A DNA stretch of 64,000 bases, taken from Rosistilla carotiformis (GTDB lineage: Bacteria > Planctomycetota > Planctomycetia > Pirellulales > Pirellulaceae). The notes beneath the pieces were generated by a model. It ran no database searches and was not told where the DNA came from. It worked only from the letters and a program-made list of their open reading frames with translations. Shown here in pieces: positions 23,561 through 33,588 of this stretch. The translations under genes were made by a program, and so were the position numbers. The first letter of the stretch is position 1; each line of letters begins with the position of its first letter. Location of the stretch: positions 4,813,411 through 4,877,410 of the forward strand of contig NZ_CP036348.1 in assembly GCF_007753095.1 (NCBI RefSeq), written 5' to 3'.

Positions 23561-26029
23561 ATGATCATGAGTCGAATATCCCTGACACTCTCGGCCGTCC
23601 TGTTGACCAGTGCGTTTGCCTGGTCTGCCGAACCAGCGGCTCCTGCGGCAGCAAGTTCCAATGGCCCCGCCCCCTCGGCGTCAGTCAACTTGTCCGTCTA
23701 TCCCGAAGAGATTTCGCTGGATACCGCTCGCGATTACCAAAACTTCATCGCCGTTGTTAAACGCGTAGACGATGTGACGTTGGATGTCACGGAAACGGCA
23801 AAGTGGACGCTGGCCAGTGACAAGGTTGCAAAACTCGAAGGCACTAAGCTGACTCCGTTGGCCGAAGGCGCGACCGAACTGGTTTGCAATTACGGATCCA
23901 GCGAGATTCGGATTCCGGTCAAGGTTACCCGTCCCACCGAAAAACTGCCGATCAGTTTCGAAAAAGACATCGTTCCGATCATGACCCGCAGCGGCTGCAA
24001 CACGGGTAGTTGCCACGGCGCGAAAATCGGCAAAGACGGCTTCATGATCAGCCTGTTCGGTTACGACCCCGCAGGGGATTACAGCCGGATCACGCGTGAA
24101 ATCGGAATGCGTCGGATCAACTTGGCAGTCCCTGCCGACAGCCTGTTTCTAACCAAAGCAACCGGCGCGGTCACGCACACCGGCGGCAAGCTATTTGACA
24201 AGGACAGCGTCTATTACGCGACGATCCTCGAATGGCTCGAGAACGGCGCCCCCAATGATCCCACACCGCCCCCAGCGGTTTCGAAACTGGAAATCTACCC
24301 TCCTCAAGCAGTCATCGAAGGTGCGGGCAGCAAGCAAAAGTTCATTGCAGTCGCCCACTACGACGACGGCACCACGCGCGACGTGTCCAACCTCGCCGCG
24401 TTCATGACCAACAACGAAACCTCCGCTTCCATCGACAACGCTGGGAACGTGACTGCCGGTGCACGTGGTGAAGCCTTCATCATGGCTCGCTTCGAAACAA
24501 AGACCGAAGGCCGCCAAGTGATTGTGCTGCCCGAGAATCTGGAATACGAAGCTCCTCAAATCACGGGGAACTACATCGACGAATCGGTCGGCAAGAAGCT
24601 GAACCAGTTGCGAATCCTACCGAGCGGTTTGTGCAGCGACGAAGAGTTCTTGCGTCGTATCACCCTGGACGTCACCGGCCAAATGCCGACCGAAGAGGAA
24701 TACCAAGCGTTCATGTCCGACACGGCACCGCAAAAGCGAGCCGAGTTGATCGACCGCTTGCTGGAACGCAAAGAGTTTAGCGAAATCTGGGCGATGAAAT
24801 TCGCTCAACTGCTGATGATCAAGAGCTCCAATCAAGTGAGCTACAAGTCGGCGTTCCTATACAACCAATGGTTAACCGACAAGTTCGCTCGCAATGTTCC
24901 GATCGACCAAATGGTTCGCGAAATGTTGGGTGCCACCGGCGGTACCTTCAGCAGCCCAGCGACCAATTACTATCAGATCGAAACCGATACGCTTAAACGC
25001 GCTGAAAACGTCGCCCAAGTCTTCATGGGAATTCGTACGCAATGTGCACAGTGCCACAACCATCCGTTTGATCGCTGGACGCAAAACGATTACTACAGCT
25101 TTGCCGCCTTCTTCTGCCAAGTCGGCAGCAAGGGAGCTGAGGACTACCGCGAAAGAATCATCTACAACCGTGGCAGTGGCGAAGTCAAACACGTGGTTAC
25201 CAACCAGGTAAGCCCACCCAAGTTCCTGGGCGGTGAATTCGCTGACACCAAGGGAAAAGATCGCCGGGTTGTGCTGGCCGAATGGCTGACCAGCCCCGAG
25301 AATCCTTATTTTGCTACCAGCATTGCCAACCGCGTCTGGGCTCACTTCATGGGCGTCGGCATCGTTGAACCGGTCGATGACGTTCGAATCAGCAACCCTG
25401 CCTCCAATCAGGAACTGTTTGAGTTGTTGGGCACCAAACTTGGCGAGTACAAATTCGATTTCCGCCAATTGGTTCGTGACATCTGCAACAGCGAAGCGTA
25501 CCAACGCAGTGCGACGGCAAACGAAAGCAACAAGACCGACACCCGCAATTTCGCGTATGCAACCGTCCGCCGCATTCCAGCGGAAATGCTGCTCGATTGC
25601 ATCGGCCAGGTGACCAACACGAACGAGAAGTTCCGTGGTCTTCCATTGGGCGCTCGGGCGGTACAAATTGCCGACGGTCGCACGTCGACTTACTTCCTCA
25701 CCACCTTTGGCCGCGCTCCACGCGACACCGTATGTGACTGCGAAGCTTCCACCGATCCTTCACTCTCCCAAGCGTTGCACCTGTTGAACAGCGGCACCAC
25801 CAGCGGAAAGATCACCCAGGGCAAGGTTGTCGATGAATTGTTGGCTGGCGAAGCGACTCCGGAGCAAGCGCTCGAACGGCTCTACATCCGTTGCTTGTCT
25901 CGCAAGCCGACCGACGCGGAAAAGACGGAGTTGTTGGCAACGATTGGAAAGTCGCCCACTCCCAAGGAAGGACTTGAAGACATTTTCTGGGCTTTGCTAA
26001 ACAGCCGAGAATTTGTTTTCAATCACTGA
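23561..26029 (+). CDS. DUF1549/DUF1553 protein with Ig-like and cytochrome-type domains
   Basis: About 822 aa from ATG 23561, or 23567, followed by a signal peptide (SRISLTLSAVLLTSAFAWSA). Order: Big_2-type Ig domain (LSVYPEEISLDTARDYQNF...), a cytochrome-like segment with RSGCNTGSCHGAKIGKDGF, a second Big_2 domain (KLEIYPPQAVIEGAGSKQKF), DUF1549 (LPSGLCSDEEFLRRITLDVT) and DUF1553 (FMGIRTQCAQCHNHPFDRWT to the C-terminal LYIRCLSRKPTDAEK). The CQCHNHP-type and GSCHG motifs are haem- or metal-binding candidates. Paired in operon-like order with DUF1501; the pair is a planctomycete hallmark of unknown biochemical function. Confidence 0.9.
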   Translation: MIMSRISLTLSAVLLTSAFAWSAEPAAPAAASSNGPAPSASVNLSVYPEEISLDTARDYQNFIAVVKRVDDVTLDVTETAKWTLASDKVAKLEGTKLTPLAEGATELVCNYGSSEIRIPVKVTRPTEKLPISFEKDIVPIMTRSGCNTGSCHGAKIGKDGFMISLFGYDPAGDYSRITREIGMRRINLAVPADSLFLTKATGAVTHTGGKLFDKDSVYYATILEWLENGAPNDPTPPPAVSKLEIYPPQAVIEGAGSKQKFIAVAHYDDGTTRDVSNLAAFMTNNETSASIDNAGNVTAGARGEAFIMARFETKTEGRQVIVLPENLEYEAPQITGNYIDESVGKKLNQLRILPSGLCSDEEFLRRITLDVTGQMPTEEEYQAFMSDTAPQKRAELIDRLLERKEFSEIWAMKFAQLLMIKSSNQVSYKSAFLYNQWLTDKFARNVPIDQMVREMLGATGGTFSSPATNYYQIETDTLKRAENVAQVFMGIRTQCAQCHNHPFDRWTQNDYYSFAAFFCQVGSKGAEDYRERIIYNRGSGEVKHVVTNQVSPPKFLGGEFADTKGKDRRVVLAEWLTSPENPYFATSIANRVWAHFMGVGIVEPVDDVRISNPASNQELFELLGTKLGEYKFDFRQLVRDICNSEAYQRSATANESNKTDTRNFAYATVRRIPAEMLLDCIGQVTNTNEKFRGLPLGARAVQIADGRTSTYFLTTFGRAPRDTVCDCEASTDPSLSQALHLLNSGTTSGKITQGKVVDELLAGEATPEQALERLYIRCLSRKPTDAEKTELLATIGKSPTPKEGLEDIFWALLNSREFVFNH

Positions 26030-26053
26030 TCCGCGTGTAGAATAGATCGATAC

Positions 26054-26109
26054 AGCGCCGCTTAGCGTGGCGCTTGCGAACGCTCGACAACGGGTTGATC
26101 GTTGTCGAG
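26054..26109 (+). terminator. Two adjacent hairpins between the DUF1553 and WD40 genes
   Basis: AGCGCC (26054-26059) pairs with GGCGCT (26069-26074), and directly after it CTCGACAACG (26083-26092) pairs with CGTTGTCGAG (26100-26109). No clear T-tract follows. They may attenuate read-through into the WD40 gene. Confidence 0.5.
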
Positions 26110-26246
26110 TCACCATCTCGGTCTCGCGTTCCACGCACGTTCGTGACGCGTGATCGATATCGCCGATTTCAATCCCCACCGCGACCTCGCGTTGCGCGGC
26201 GGGACGTTCGGATGATTCCCTCCCCCACCCCACTGCATTCGCCGCC

Positions 26247-29200
26247 ATGAAACGAATCTCCTTTCTCCTGTTGTTTGCCTCGTCGTTGGGTACCTTGCAC
26301 GCCGCCGACGAGAAGCCGACCGACAAGCCGAAGTTGAATTACATCGATCATGTGCTGCCCATCTTTCGGCAGAACTGCTTGAAGTGTCACAACGCAAACG
26401 ATGCGAAGGGTGGCCTCGCGATCGATAGTTATGCGGCGTTGATGGAAGGTGGTGGCGGTGGCGAAGTCGTCTTCGATGGGGACTCGGGCAGCAGCCGGCT
26501 GTATCAGGTGATGACTCACGAGGATACGCCCGTGATGCCACCCAATTCCGAACCGTTGCCCAAGGAACAATTGGACATCATCAAGAATTGGATCGATGGC
26601 GGTGTCCTGGAGAACAGCGGCAGCAAGGCCAAGAAGAAAAAAGGGGCATCGCTTTCGTTTACCGCCATGGACGCCGGCGGAAAGCCCGATGTGATCACGA
26701 TGCCCGAATCGGTATGGCGGGTCCCCGTCATCACGACCCAACGCAGCGCTGCGGCATCGGCGATCGCAACCAGCCCATGGGCTCCCTTGATGGCCGTTGG
26801 CGGCCAACGCCAAATCTCTCTTTACAATACCGACACCGGGCAATTGGAAGGTGTCCTTCCATTCCCTGAAGGCGTTCCGCAAACGATCCGCTTCAGCGTT
26901 GATGGTGCCTACCTGATGGTTGCCGGAGGCACCCACTCCTCCTTGGGTGTGGCAGCGGTTTACGACGTCAAAACCGGCGATCGATTGTTCCGCGTCGGCG
27001 ACGAACTGGACACCGCATTTGGTGCCGACATGAACGACAACATGTCGCGGATCGCATTGGGCGGTCCGGAAAAAATGCTGCGAATCTTTGACACGTCGAC
27101 CGGCGAAAAGCTATTCGACCTGAAAAAACACACCGACTGGATCTACTGTGTCGATTATAGCCCCGATGGAATCTTGATCGCTTCGGGTGATCGAGCTGGC
27201 GGCTTGCACGTTTGGGAAGCGGACACCGGGCGACTGTATCTCGACTTGATCGGTCACACCGCGGCGGTTCGGGGCGTTTCGTGGCGAGCCGACTCCAACG
27301 TCCTCTCCAGCTGCAGCGAAGACGGCACCGTCAAGCTGTGGGAGATGACCGAAGGCAAACAACTGAAAAGCTTCAAGGCGCACGACAGTGTCACCGGCGT
27401 CATGATGGCCAAAGACGGGCAGATCGCGACCAGCGGGAAGGATCGCACGATTAAGTTGTGGGACGCCAACGGCGGTGCCGTTGCAACCCTACCAGCGTTT
27501 GGCGAACCCGCTTTGGAAGTCGCCATGACCCACGACGGCAAAAAAATTGTCGGCGGCGATTGGTCGGGACGAACGGTGATTTGGAGTGTGGCGGATCCGA
27601 AACAAGCGATTGAAATCACGCCCGACCCGCCAAGCCTGGAACAACAACAGAGCGCTCAGGCAGCGAAAGTCGCTGAACTGCAGAAGGCGTTGGCCGGGCT
27701 CGAAGCGAAACAAGCCGAGGCGCAGAAATCCGCTGACGGATCCAAAGCGGCACACGATGCTGCGGTCGCCAAACTTGCCGCAACCAAAGCGGCGCTTGCC
27801 AAGGCAACCGCGGATAAGGCTGCCGCCGAAAAACTGGCTGCCGAGCTGACGGCTCAAAAAGATGCTGAAACCAAGCTCTTGGAAGCAGCCAAACAGAAGG
27901 TTGCGGCGTTGACCAAGCAAATGCAAGACGCCAGCACGCAGATGCAGGCCAGCAGCAAAGCGATGACCGACGCCACCGCCCGCCGTGAAGCCGCCCGCAA
28001 AGAAAACCAAACCGTTGCCGCGGCGATTGCAAAACTTGCCGCCGACATGGCCGCGCCGACTCAGGCCAAGGCAGCTACAGAAGCAAAGCTCGCCGCGTTG
28101 ACGAAGCTTCAAGCCGATGCCGCCGCTGCGGAAAAGAACGCTGCCGATCTGCAGTCCAAGACAGAAGCCGAGATCAAAGCGACCGAAGCGAAATTGGCCG
28201 AAGCGACCAAGCAAGTGACCGATTTGACCGCAGCGATCCCCGCTGCCACGCAAGCCGTTGAAGCCGCCAAGGGCGCGCAGAAGAAGGCGACCGATCAAAT
28301 CACCGATTTCAGCGCGAAGGTTGCTGCAGCTCAAACCGACCTGGACGCAAAGAACACCGCCGTCGTGGCGTTGCAGAAGCAGATCGCCGAAGCGAAAGAC
28401 GATGCTGAAAAGAAAACGCTGAACGAACAATTGACGGAAGCTCAGGCGGCAGCGAAAGCGGCCACCGATGCAAAAGCAGCTTTGGACCAGCAATTGGCCG
28501 CGGCCAACACCGCCAAGGCAGCTGCCGACAAACAACTGACCGACGCATCAGCCAAGGTTGCGACGATGGAGCAACAGAAAGCGGACAGCACCGCGGTCAT
28601 GGCTGCCAGCCAAAAACAGATTGCCGATCTGGCGGGAAAGCGTGATGCCGCGAAAACCGAACGTGAAAAGCAAGCTGCTGCCTCGGCAAAGCACGCCACG
28701 GAAATCGCTGCAGTCACCAAAACACGTCAGGAAGCCGAAGCCCTTTTGGCCACGATGGCGAAACAGACTGCCGATCTTACCGCGAAACAGAAGGTGCTGA
28801 TCGAGACCGACGGCAAAGAAGAAGCCGCTCGTGTTGCTGCGGAGGCGAAAGTCGCGGAGATGAAGAAGTCGGTCGACACGGTCACGCCGATGATCGCTGC
28901 CGCGAAAGAGGCAGAAGCAGCACTCACCGCGAAGGTTGCTGAGCTCGCTAAAAAGGCAGCTGCCCAGCCAGCGGAGGTCGCAAAGTTTGCAGCGGCAATC
29001 CAACAGAACACCGCTCAGGTCCCCGTGATTGAAAAGCAGATCGCCGATGCCAAGACGGCTCTGGACGCAGCCACGGCCGGTCTGGCAACGGCGAAGACCG
29101 AGACCGAAGGCGCGCGCGCCAACGTGGCCACCGCGCAACAACGACTCGAAGGCTTGAAGACCGAATTCGTCGCGTTCCAAGGGACAGCGGCAAAGCTGGC

Positions 29201-29513
29201 CGAAGCGCAAGCGGCGGCCGAAGCGGAAGCCGAAGCCAAACGTAAGGCGATGGAAGCCGAAGCCGCTGCGGCGGAAAAGGTTGCCGCGTCCATGGCCGCT
29301 CGCGACGCCCAACTGAAGCAGCTCGAAGAGAACATGAAGAAGCTGCAAGCTCAATTGGCTGAAATGCAGAAGGCTCAAGCGGCTGAACAGGAAAACCTGT
29401 CGACCATCAAAACGAAGGTTGGCGAGCTGGAGGCAGCGGCCGACGAAGCGTTGTCGGAAGCGGAAGCCAAGAAGGAAAAGGCTGAATTCTTCAAATCGGC
29501 CTACGGCACGTAG
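26247..29513 (+). CDS. Cytochrome-type/WD40 protein with very long coiled coil
   Basis: 1088 aa with a signal peptide (MKRISFLLLFASSLGTLHA). Residues about 30-125 are a planctomycete cytochrome c-like domain (PSCyt1) with FRQNCLKCHNANDAKGGL supplying CxxCH and MPPNSEPLPKEQ the methionine side. Residues about 160-440 are WD40 repeats (for example SWRADSNVLSSCSEDGTVKLW and IATSGKDRTIKLWDANG). The remaining 640 residues are Ala/Lys/Gln/Glu heptad-rich and almost entirely coiled coil, ending EKAEFFKSAYGT. It follows the DUF1501/DUF1553 genes in the same direction. The coil suggests a periplasmic rod or tether; its role is inferred only. Confidence 0.88.
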   Translation: MKRISFLLLFASSLGTLHAADEKPTDKPKLNYIDHVLPIFRQNCLKCHNANDAKGGLAIDSYAALMEGGGGGEVVFDGDSGSSRLYQVMTHEDTPVMPPNSEPLPKEQLDIIKNWIDGGVLENSGSKAKKKKGASLSFTAMDAGGKPDVITMPESVWRVPVITTQRSAAASAIATSPWAPLMAVGGQRQISLYNTDTGQLEGVLPFPEGVPQTIRFSVDGAYLMVAGGTHSSLGVAAVYDVKTGDRLFRVGDELDTAFGADMNDNMSRIALGGPEKMLRIFDTSTGEKLFDLKKHTDWIYCVDYSPDGILIASGDRAGGLHVWEADTGRLYLDLIGHTAAVRGVSWRADSNVLSSCSEDGTVKLWEMTEGKQLKSFKAHDSVTGVMMAKDGQIATSGKDRTIKLWDANGGAVATLPAFGEPALEVAMTHDGKKIVGGDWSGRTVIWSVADPKQAIEITPDPPSLEQQQSAQAAKVAELQKALAGLEAKQAEAQKSADGSKAAHDAAVAKLAATKAALAKATADKAAAEKLAAELTAQKDAETKLLEAAKQKVAALTKQMQDASTQMQASSKAMTDATARREAARKENQTVAAAIAKLAADMAAPTQAKAATEAKLAALTKLQADAAAAEKNAADLQSKTEAEIKATEAKLAEATKQVTDLTAAIPAATQAVEAAKGAQKKATDQITDFSAKVAAAQTDLDAKNTAVVALQKQIAEAKDDAEKKTLNEQLTEAQAAAKAATDAKAALDQQLAAANTAKAAADKQLTDASAKVATMEQQKADSTAVMAASQKQIADLAGKRDAAKTEREKQAAASAKHATEIAAVTKTRQEAEALLATMAKQTADLTAKQKVLIETDGKEEAARVAAEAKVAEMKKSVDTVTPMIAAAKEAEAALTAKVAELAKKAAAQPAEVAKFAAAIQQNTAQVPVIEKQIADAKTALDAATAGLATAKTETEGARANVATAQQRLEGLKTEFVAFQGTAAKLAEAQAAAEAEAEAKRKAMEAEAAAAEKVAASMAARDAQLKQLEENMKKLQAQLAEMQKAQAAEQENLSTIKTKVGELEAAADEALSEAEAKKEKAEFFKSAYGT

Positions 29514-29642
29514 TGCCTTGGCTGCACGGCGCAAGCGGCACGTTCGCCTGTACCGTCGGCCGCGACCTGGCCCGACGGAACGTCCCCCGGCTCGGAAGCG
29601 ATGCTCGGTTTCGGCGCCGGCCGACTGCGGAGCGGAACATCG

Positions 29643-30767
29643 ATGAGCTCAAGTGACGACTATGGGCTCAGCCCGGCGAAACCGCCGGCCGCGATCGATC
29701 CGCCGGTCATCGATTACCGCCCGCCAATGCCACGCAATCGTGATCGCACGATTGCCTTAATTGGTGCGGGTGGGATTTGCGGATCGCATCTCCAGGCCTA
29801 CCGCGACGCCGGTTTGAACGTCGTCGCGATTGTCGACCGCACGCTTTCCAAAGCCGAAGCGGTGCGAGACCGCTACTTCCCCAACGCCGAAGCAATTGCC
29901 GATTACCGGGTGTTGTTGATTCGCGACGATGTGGAAGTCTTCGACGTGACGCCTCATCCCGCCGATCGGTTGCCGATCCTTGAAGATGCGATCGTTGCCG
30001 GCAAACATCTATTGAGCCAAAAGCCGCTGGTCTTGGATCTCGACGACGGCGCGCGTTTGGTCGCGCTGGCCGAACAGCACCGCGTGCGTCTGGCGGTGAA
30101 TCAGAATGGGCGTTGGGCACCTCATTTTCGATACATCGATCAAGCGGTCCGATCGGGACTGATCGGCGATGTTGTGTCGATCGATTTTTCGCTGCAATGG
30201 GATCAAACCTGGATCGCTGGTATCGAGGCGTTGGAGCGGATCAAGCATCTGATCCTGTTCGATTTTGGGATCCATTGGTTCGACATCACGACCTGTTGGA
30301 TGGCCGCCCAAAAGCCAACCCAGGTCTGGGCGGCGACAACCCAGAGGGTTGACCAGAAGTTCCGCCCCGACGCGTTGGCTTCCGTGGTAATCCAATACCC
30401 CACCGCTCAGGTCCGGATGTCATTTAATGGGCACGTCACCCGTGGCGAATTGGATTCGACAACGATCGTCGGCACGCGGGGAACGCTGCGATCGCAAGGC
30501 CCCGGCTTGAACCATCAACCCTACATCGAAGGCTTTCTCGACGCGGGCTCGTATCGCGTTCCGTTGGAAGGTTGCTGGTTTAAAGAGGGATTTCAAGGAT
30601 CGATGGGAGAACTGCTGTCGGCCATCGAAGACGATCGATTGCCGGAACACAACGCACGGGAGAACCTCGATTCATTAGCACTCTGCTTTGCCGCCGTGCA
30701 AAGCGCCGAAACCGGGGAAGCGGTTACGATCGGCAGCGTGCGTCAGCTTCCCAATGGGGAAGGCTAA
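29643..30767 (+). CDS. Gfo/Idh/MocA-family oxidoreductase
   Basis: About 374 aa from ATG 29643 (an ATG at 29601 in the same frame is possible). Rossmann motif ALIGAGGICGSHLQAYRDAG near the N-terminus binds NAD(P). DVTPHPADRLPILEDAIVAG is the family's second strand-helix, and SQKPL replaces the usual EKP motif, keeping the lysine. The C-terminal domain (DFGIHWFDITTCWMAA) carries the typical H of the substrate site. These enzymes oxidise or reduce sugars or inositols; the substrate cannot be read from sequence. No signal peptide. Located directly after the WD40 gene, possibly co-transcribed. Confidence 0.9.
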   Translation: MSSSDDYGLSPAKPPAAIDPPVIDYRPPMPRNRDRTIALIGAGGICGSHLQAYRDAGLNVVAIVDRTLSKAEAVRDRYFPNAEAIADYRVLLIRDDVEVFDVTPHPADRLPILEDAIVAGKHLLSQKPLVLDLDDGARLVALAEQHRVRLAVNQNGRWAPHFRYIDQAVRSGLIGDVVSIDFSLQWDQTWIAGIEALERIKHLILFDFGIHWFDITTCWMAAQKPTQVWAATTQRVDQKFRPDALASVVIQYPTAQVRMSFNGHVTRGELDSTTIVGTRGTLRSQGPGLNHQPYIEGFLDAGSYRVPLEGCWFKEGFQGSMGELLSAIEDDRLPEHNARENLDSLALCFAAVQSAETGEAVTIGSVRQLPNGEG

Positions 30768-30786
30768 GAGCGTCGAACGACGCCAG

Positions 30787-32052
30787 CTAGCGTACCAAAG
30801 CTTGCCGAATCCGAGCGGCCACGGCCGGATCCTGTTCGGTGGACAGCAGCGTGCGAAGTTCCTTGGCGATGTTCGGGTCGGTCATCGTTCCCAATGCGGC
30901 TAAGGCACGCATCCGGACCGTTCGTTCGGCATCTTCGGCAAGCCAAAGCAGCCACTGACGCGGGTCGATGTCCGATCGTTGCGTGATCTCGTCGATCAAG
31001 CTGTTCCGCACTGCAGCGTTGGTCGACGCCAAACGAATCGCCAAGCTGAGGTCGGCGGGCTGAAATCCACGATTCACCAGTTCGCTGCGCGCCGCATGGG
31101 CCAGCGGTTTGCGAATGCTGGACAACAGATCGATCACAGCGCGGGTCGAATAGGCTTCCAGCGCACCGTCGGTCGAGTAGCCTCCCGCCGAAAGGATCGG
31201 TGCCTCCCCGCCAATCGGTAACGTTTGGACAATCGCCGTCGATGCGGGGCCGCTTGTCAGCATTTCCGGTTGCAGCGTGCTGGTTTCCACCAACGCCGGA
31301 GGTGTGGCGGTGGCCGGGCGTCGGGTGGGATCGACCCACATGTTTTCATCGAGAACGTTCGTTGCGACCCGCTCCGATTCCATCGGCTGTAAATCCAACG
31401 GTTGCAAATTGGGAAGCAACTCGGTTTCGCCCGTTGTAGCCGCGGCAAAGGGTTGCGGCGAGGCAACGGTTGGTAGCGACGACGTTGTGGTCAACAGAGT
31501 TGGCGCGTCGGCGGTCGCGTCGGCTGGCAACCCGATCTGCGACAACAGCGATGTCGCGGTGCGGTAGCTGGTTTTGGCGCGTTGCAGGTCGATGTCCAAC
31601 GTATCGAGCAAAGTCTGGGTCAGCAGTTCGTTCACCCATGGATAACGCTCATTCGGAATTTCAGGCAAGCGTTCTGACAATTGACGGGTGAGTTCGAAAT
31701 GGCACGCGGCCCCATCGACGGGCCCCTTTTGCATCATCACGTCCTGCATGTTTTTTAAGACCTGCAATGACGAACGCGCAACGCTGCGGTCGCGATGGGC
31801 CAAGGTTTGCACCAAGACGGGAATGCCCGAAACGCCCAAGTGCCCAATCGATTGCAACCGTTCGCTGTGAGGTCCCGATGGAAGATCTTCGATGCCTTGG
31901 GTAAGCTGGTTCAACAAAAACCAATTGCAGACGCGCGGCACGACAAAGACCGTCAAAACGACGACCAAACCGATTGCAACCCACCAGGGCCAACCGGAGA
32001 AACGCCGTTGACGCCGGTAGGCGAACGGGTTGCTGGATTGGTGGTGGTTCAT
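30787..32052 (-). CDS. Membrane-anchored HEAT-repeat-like protein
   Basis: 421 aa with one N-terminal membrane helix (WVAIGLVVVLTVFVVPRVC, residues about 24-42). Helical repeats of HEAT/PBS-lyase type follow (LQSIGHLGVSGIPVLVQTLA near residue 67, and at the C-terminus RTVRMRALAALGTMTDPNIAKELRTLL). A long middle part is Thr/Pro/Ala-rich and probably disordered. HEAT repeats mediate protein contacts; no enzyme motif. Divergent from mnmE with a 143-bp shared upstream region. Confidence 0.75.
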   Translation of the reverse strand: MNHHQSSNPFAYRRQRRFSGWPWWVAIGLVVVLTVFVVPRVCNWFLLNQLTQGIEDLPSGPHSERLQSIGHLGVSGIPVLVQTLAHRDRSVARSSLQVLKNMQDVMMQKGPVDGAACHFELTRQLSERLPEIPNERYPWVNELLTQTLLDTLDIDLQRAKTSYRTATSLLSQIGLPADATADAPTLLTTTSSLPTVASPQPFAAATTGETELLPNLQPLDLQPMESERVATNVLDENMWVDPTRRPATATPPALVETSTLQPEMLTSGPASTAIVQTLPIGGEAPILSAGGYSTDGALEAYSTRAVIDLLSSIRKPLAHAARSELVNRGFQPADLSLAIRLASTNAAVRNSLIDEITQRSDIDPRQWLLWLAEDAERTVRMRALAALGTMTDPNIAKELRTLLSTEQDPAVAARIRQALVR

Positions 32053-32195
32053 GCGGTGACGGCTCCGGTGCGGTTGACTGTGCGAATTCTTCTTTGATGT
32101 GTGTAATAAGACAATAGCAGTATTGCGTTTGAGGGTCGTTTGCCGCTGCGGCGAACGCTATCAAATCGCAGCCGCGATGCCAGAGGACCCGGTTT

Positions 32196-33575
32196 ATGTT
32201 TGCCAACGAGGACACGATCGCCGCGATAGCATCTCCGCCGGGAGCGGCGATTCGTGGAATCGTCCGTATCAGTGGCCCTCAAACGACGCGGATTTTGCAA
32301 ACGATTTGCCCCAGTTGCGATTCGATTCCCACGCGGGCCTCACGAATCCGCACGCCGATCGAATTGGGGCCTCCCTTAGGACAAGTTGATGCAAGCATTT
32401 TGCTGTGGCCCAATGAACGGTGTTACACCGGGATGCCAAGCGCCGAGATTCATCTGCCCGGTGCCGCGCCGATCCTGAATGCCGCCCTTGAGCGTTTGTT
32501 GGATCATGGGGCTCGGATGGCCGAACCGGGCGAATTTACGATGCGTGCGTTTTTGGCCGGTCGATTGGACCTGACCGAAGCCGAAGCGGTTTTGGGCGTG
32601 ATCGATGCCGACGATAAGCGAACGCTTGATACCGCCCTGCGGCAGCTGTCCGGAGGGCTCTCGGGCCCGTTGAACCAATTGCGGACGGAACTGCTGAATT
32701 TGCTAGCTCATCTCGAAGCGGGGCTCGACTTCGTCGAAGAGGACATCGAATTCATCACCCAAGCCGAACTATCGTCGAACATTCAACGGATCTGCCATCA
32801 GATCGAAGCGATCACCGAACAGATGACCTCGCGTGAAGCCGCAACCGGCCCGCCGCAAGTCGTTTTGCGCGGCGATCCGAATGCTGGCAAAAGTAGCCTG
32901 ATCAATGCGCTAAGTGGCCAAGAGATTGCAATCGTGTCGGAACTCGCCGGAACGACACGCGATTGTGTGGAACGAACGATCGATTGTGGTGGTCTGGCGG
33001 TGCGTGTGATCGATACCGCGGGCATTGAAGCGACCGACGATGCGATCAATCAACAGGCGCAACGATTGGGCGATCGGGCGCACGAAGAAGCCGATCTGTT
33101 ATTGGTTTGTGTCGATCTCACGCAGACGTCATTGCTGCCGTGGCAGCAAACGCTTCGCACGGCAGGGGCCGATTCGGGGAACCGCGCCGCAGGCCGACCG
33201 ATGTTGTTCGTTGGCACCAAACGAGACCGTTGCCAAACGTTGCCCGATTGGGTCGACGACGATTGGGTCCTGACCAGCAGCTTGACCGACCAGGGAATTG
33301 CGAACTTGAAATCCCGCATCGGCGATCGGTTGCAGACCTCGGACGTTGCCGAATCGAGCACGATTTCGTCGACGGCGGTTCGCTGCCGCGAAACCCTAGC
33401 GCAAGCGACCGACGCGTTGGCCAATGCCCATCAAGTGATCCGCGACCAATTGGGAGAAGAGCTGGTGGCTGCGGAGCTTCGCTTTGCGCTCGACGCGATC
33501 GGCCGGGTCACGGGTGTGGTTTACACCGACGACATTTTGGATCGCATCTTCAGCGAATTTTGCATCGGCAAATAG
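32196..33575 (+). CDS. mnmE: tRNA uridine-5-carboxymethylaminomethyl modification GTPase
   Basis: 459 aa, full length. N-terminal folate-binding domain begins DTIAAIASPPGAAIRGIVRI. The G domain has G1 GDPNAGKSSL (about residues 225-234), switch GTTRDCVER, G3 DTAG and G4 TKRD (the usual N of NKxD is replaced by T). It ends in the invariant FCIGK, whose Cys is needed for activity. With MnmG it installs the 5-carboxymethylaminomethyl group on wobble uridine of several tRNAs, in the cytoplasm. MnmG is not in this window. Confidence 0.95.
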   Translation: MFANEDTIAAIASPPGAAIRGIVRISGPQTTRILQTICPSCDSIPTRASRIRTPIELGPPLGQVDASILLWPNERCYTGMPSAEIHLPGAAPILNAALERLLDHGARMAEPGEFTMRAFLAGRLDLTEAEAVLGVIDADDKRTLDTALRQLSGGLSGPLNQLRTELLNLLAHLEAGLDFVEEDIEFITQAELSSNIQRICHQIEAITEQMTSREAATGPPQVVLRGDPNAGKSSLINALSGQEIAIVSELAGTTRDCVERTIDCGGLAVRVIDTAGIEATDDAINQQAQRLGDRAHEEADLLLVCVDLTQTSLLPWQQTLRTAGADSGNRAAGRPMLFVGTKRDRCQTLPDWVDDDWVLTSSLTDQGIANLKSRIGDRLQTSDVAESSTISSTAVRCRETLAQATDALANAHQVIRDQLGEELVAAELRFALDAIGRVTGVVYTDDILDRIFSEFCIGK

Positions 33576-33588
33576 CCGTTTCCGAAGA

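Noticed and set aside
27489-29534. Long minus-strand frames opposite the WD40/coiled-coil gene
   Set aside because: They are antisense shadows of GC-rich, alanine-rich codons; translated products are low-complexity Cys/Phe/Gly/Arg text with no family motif.
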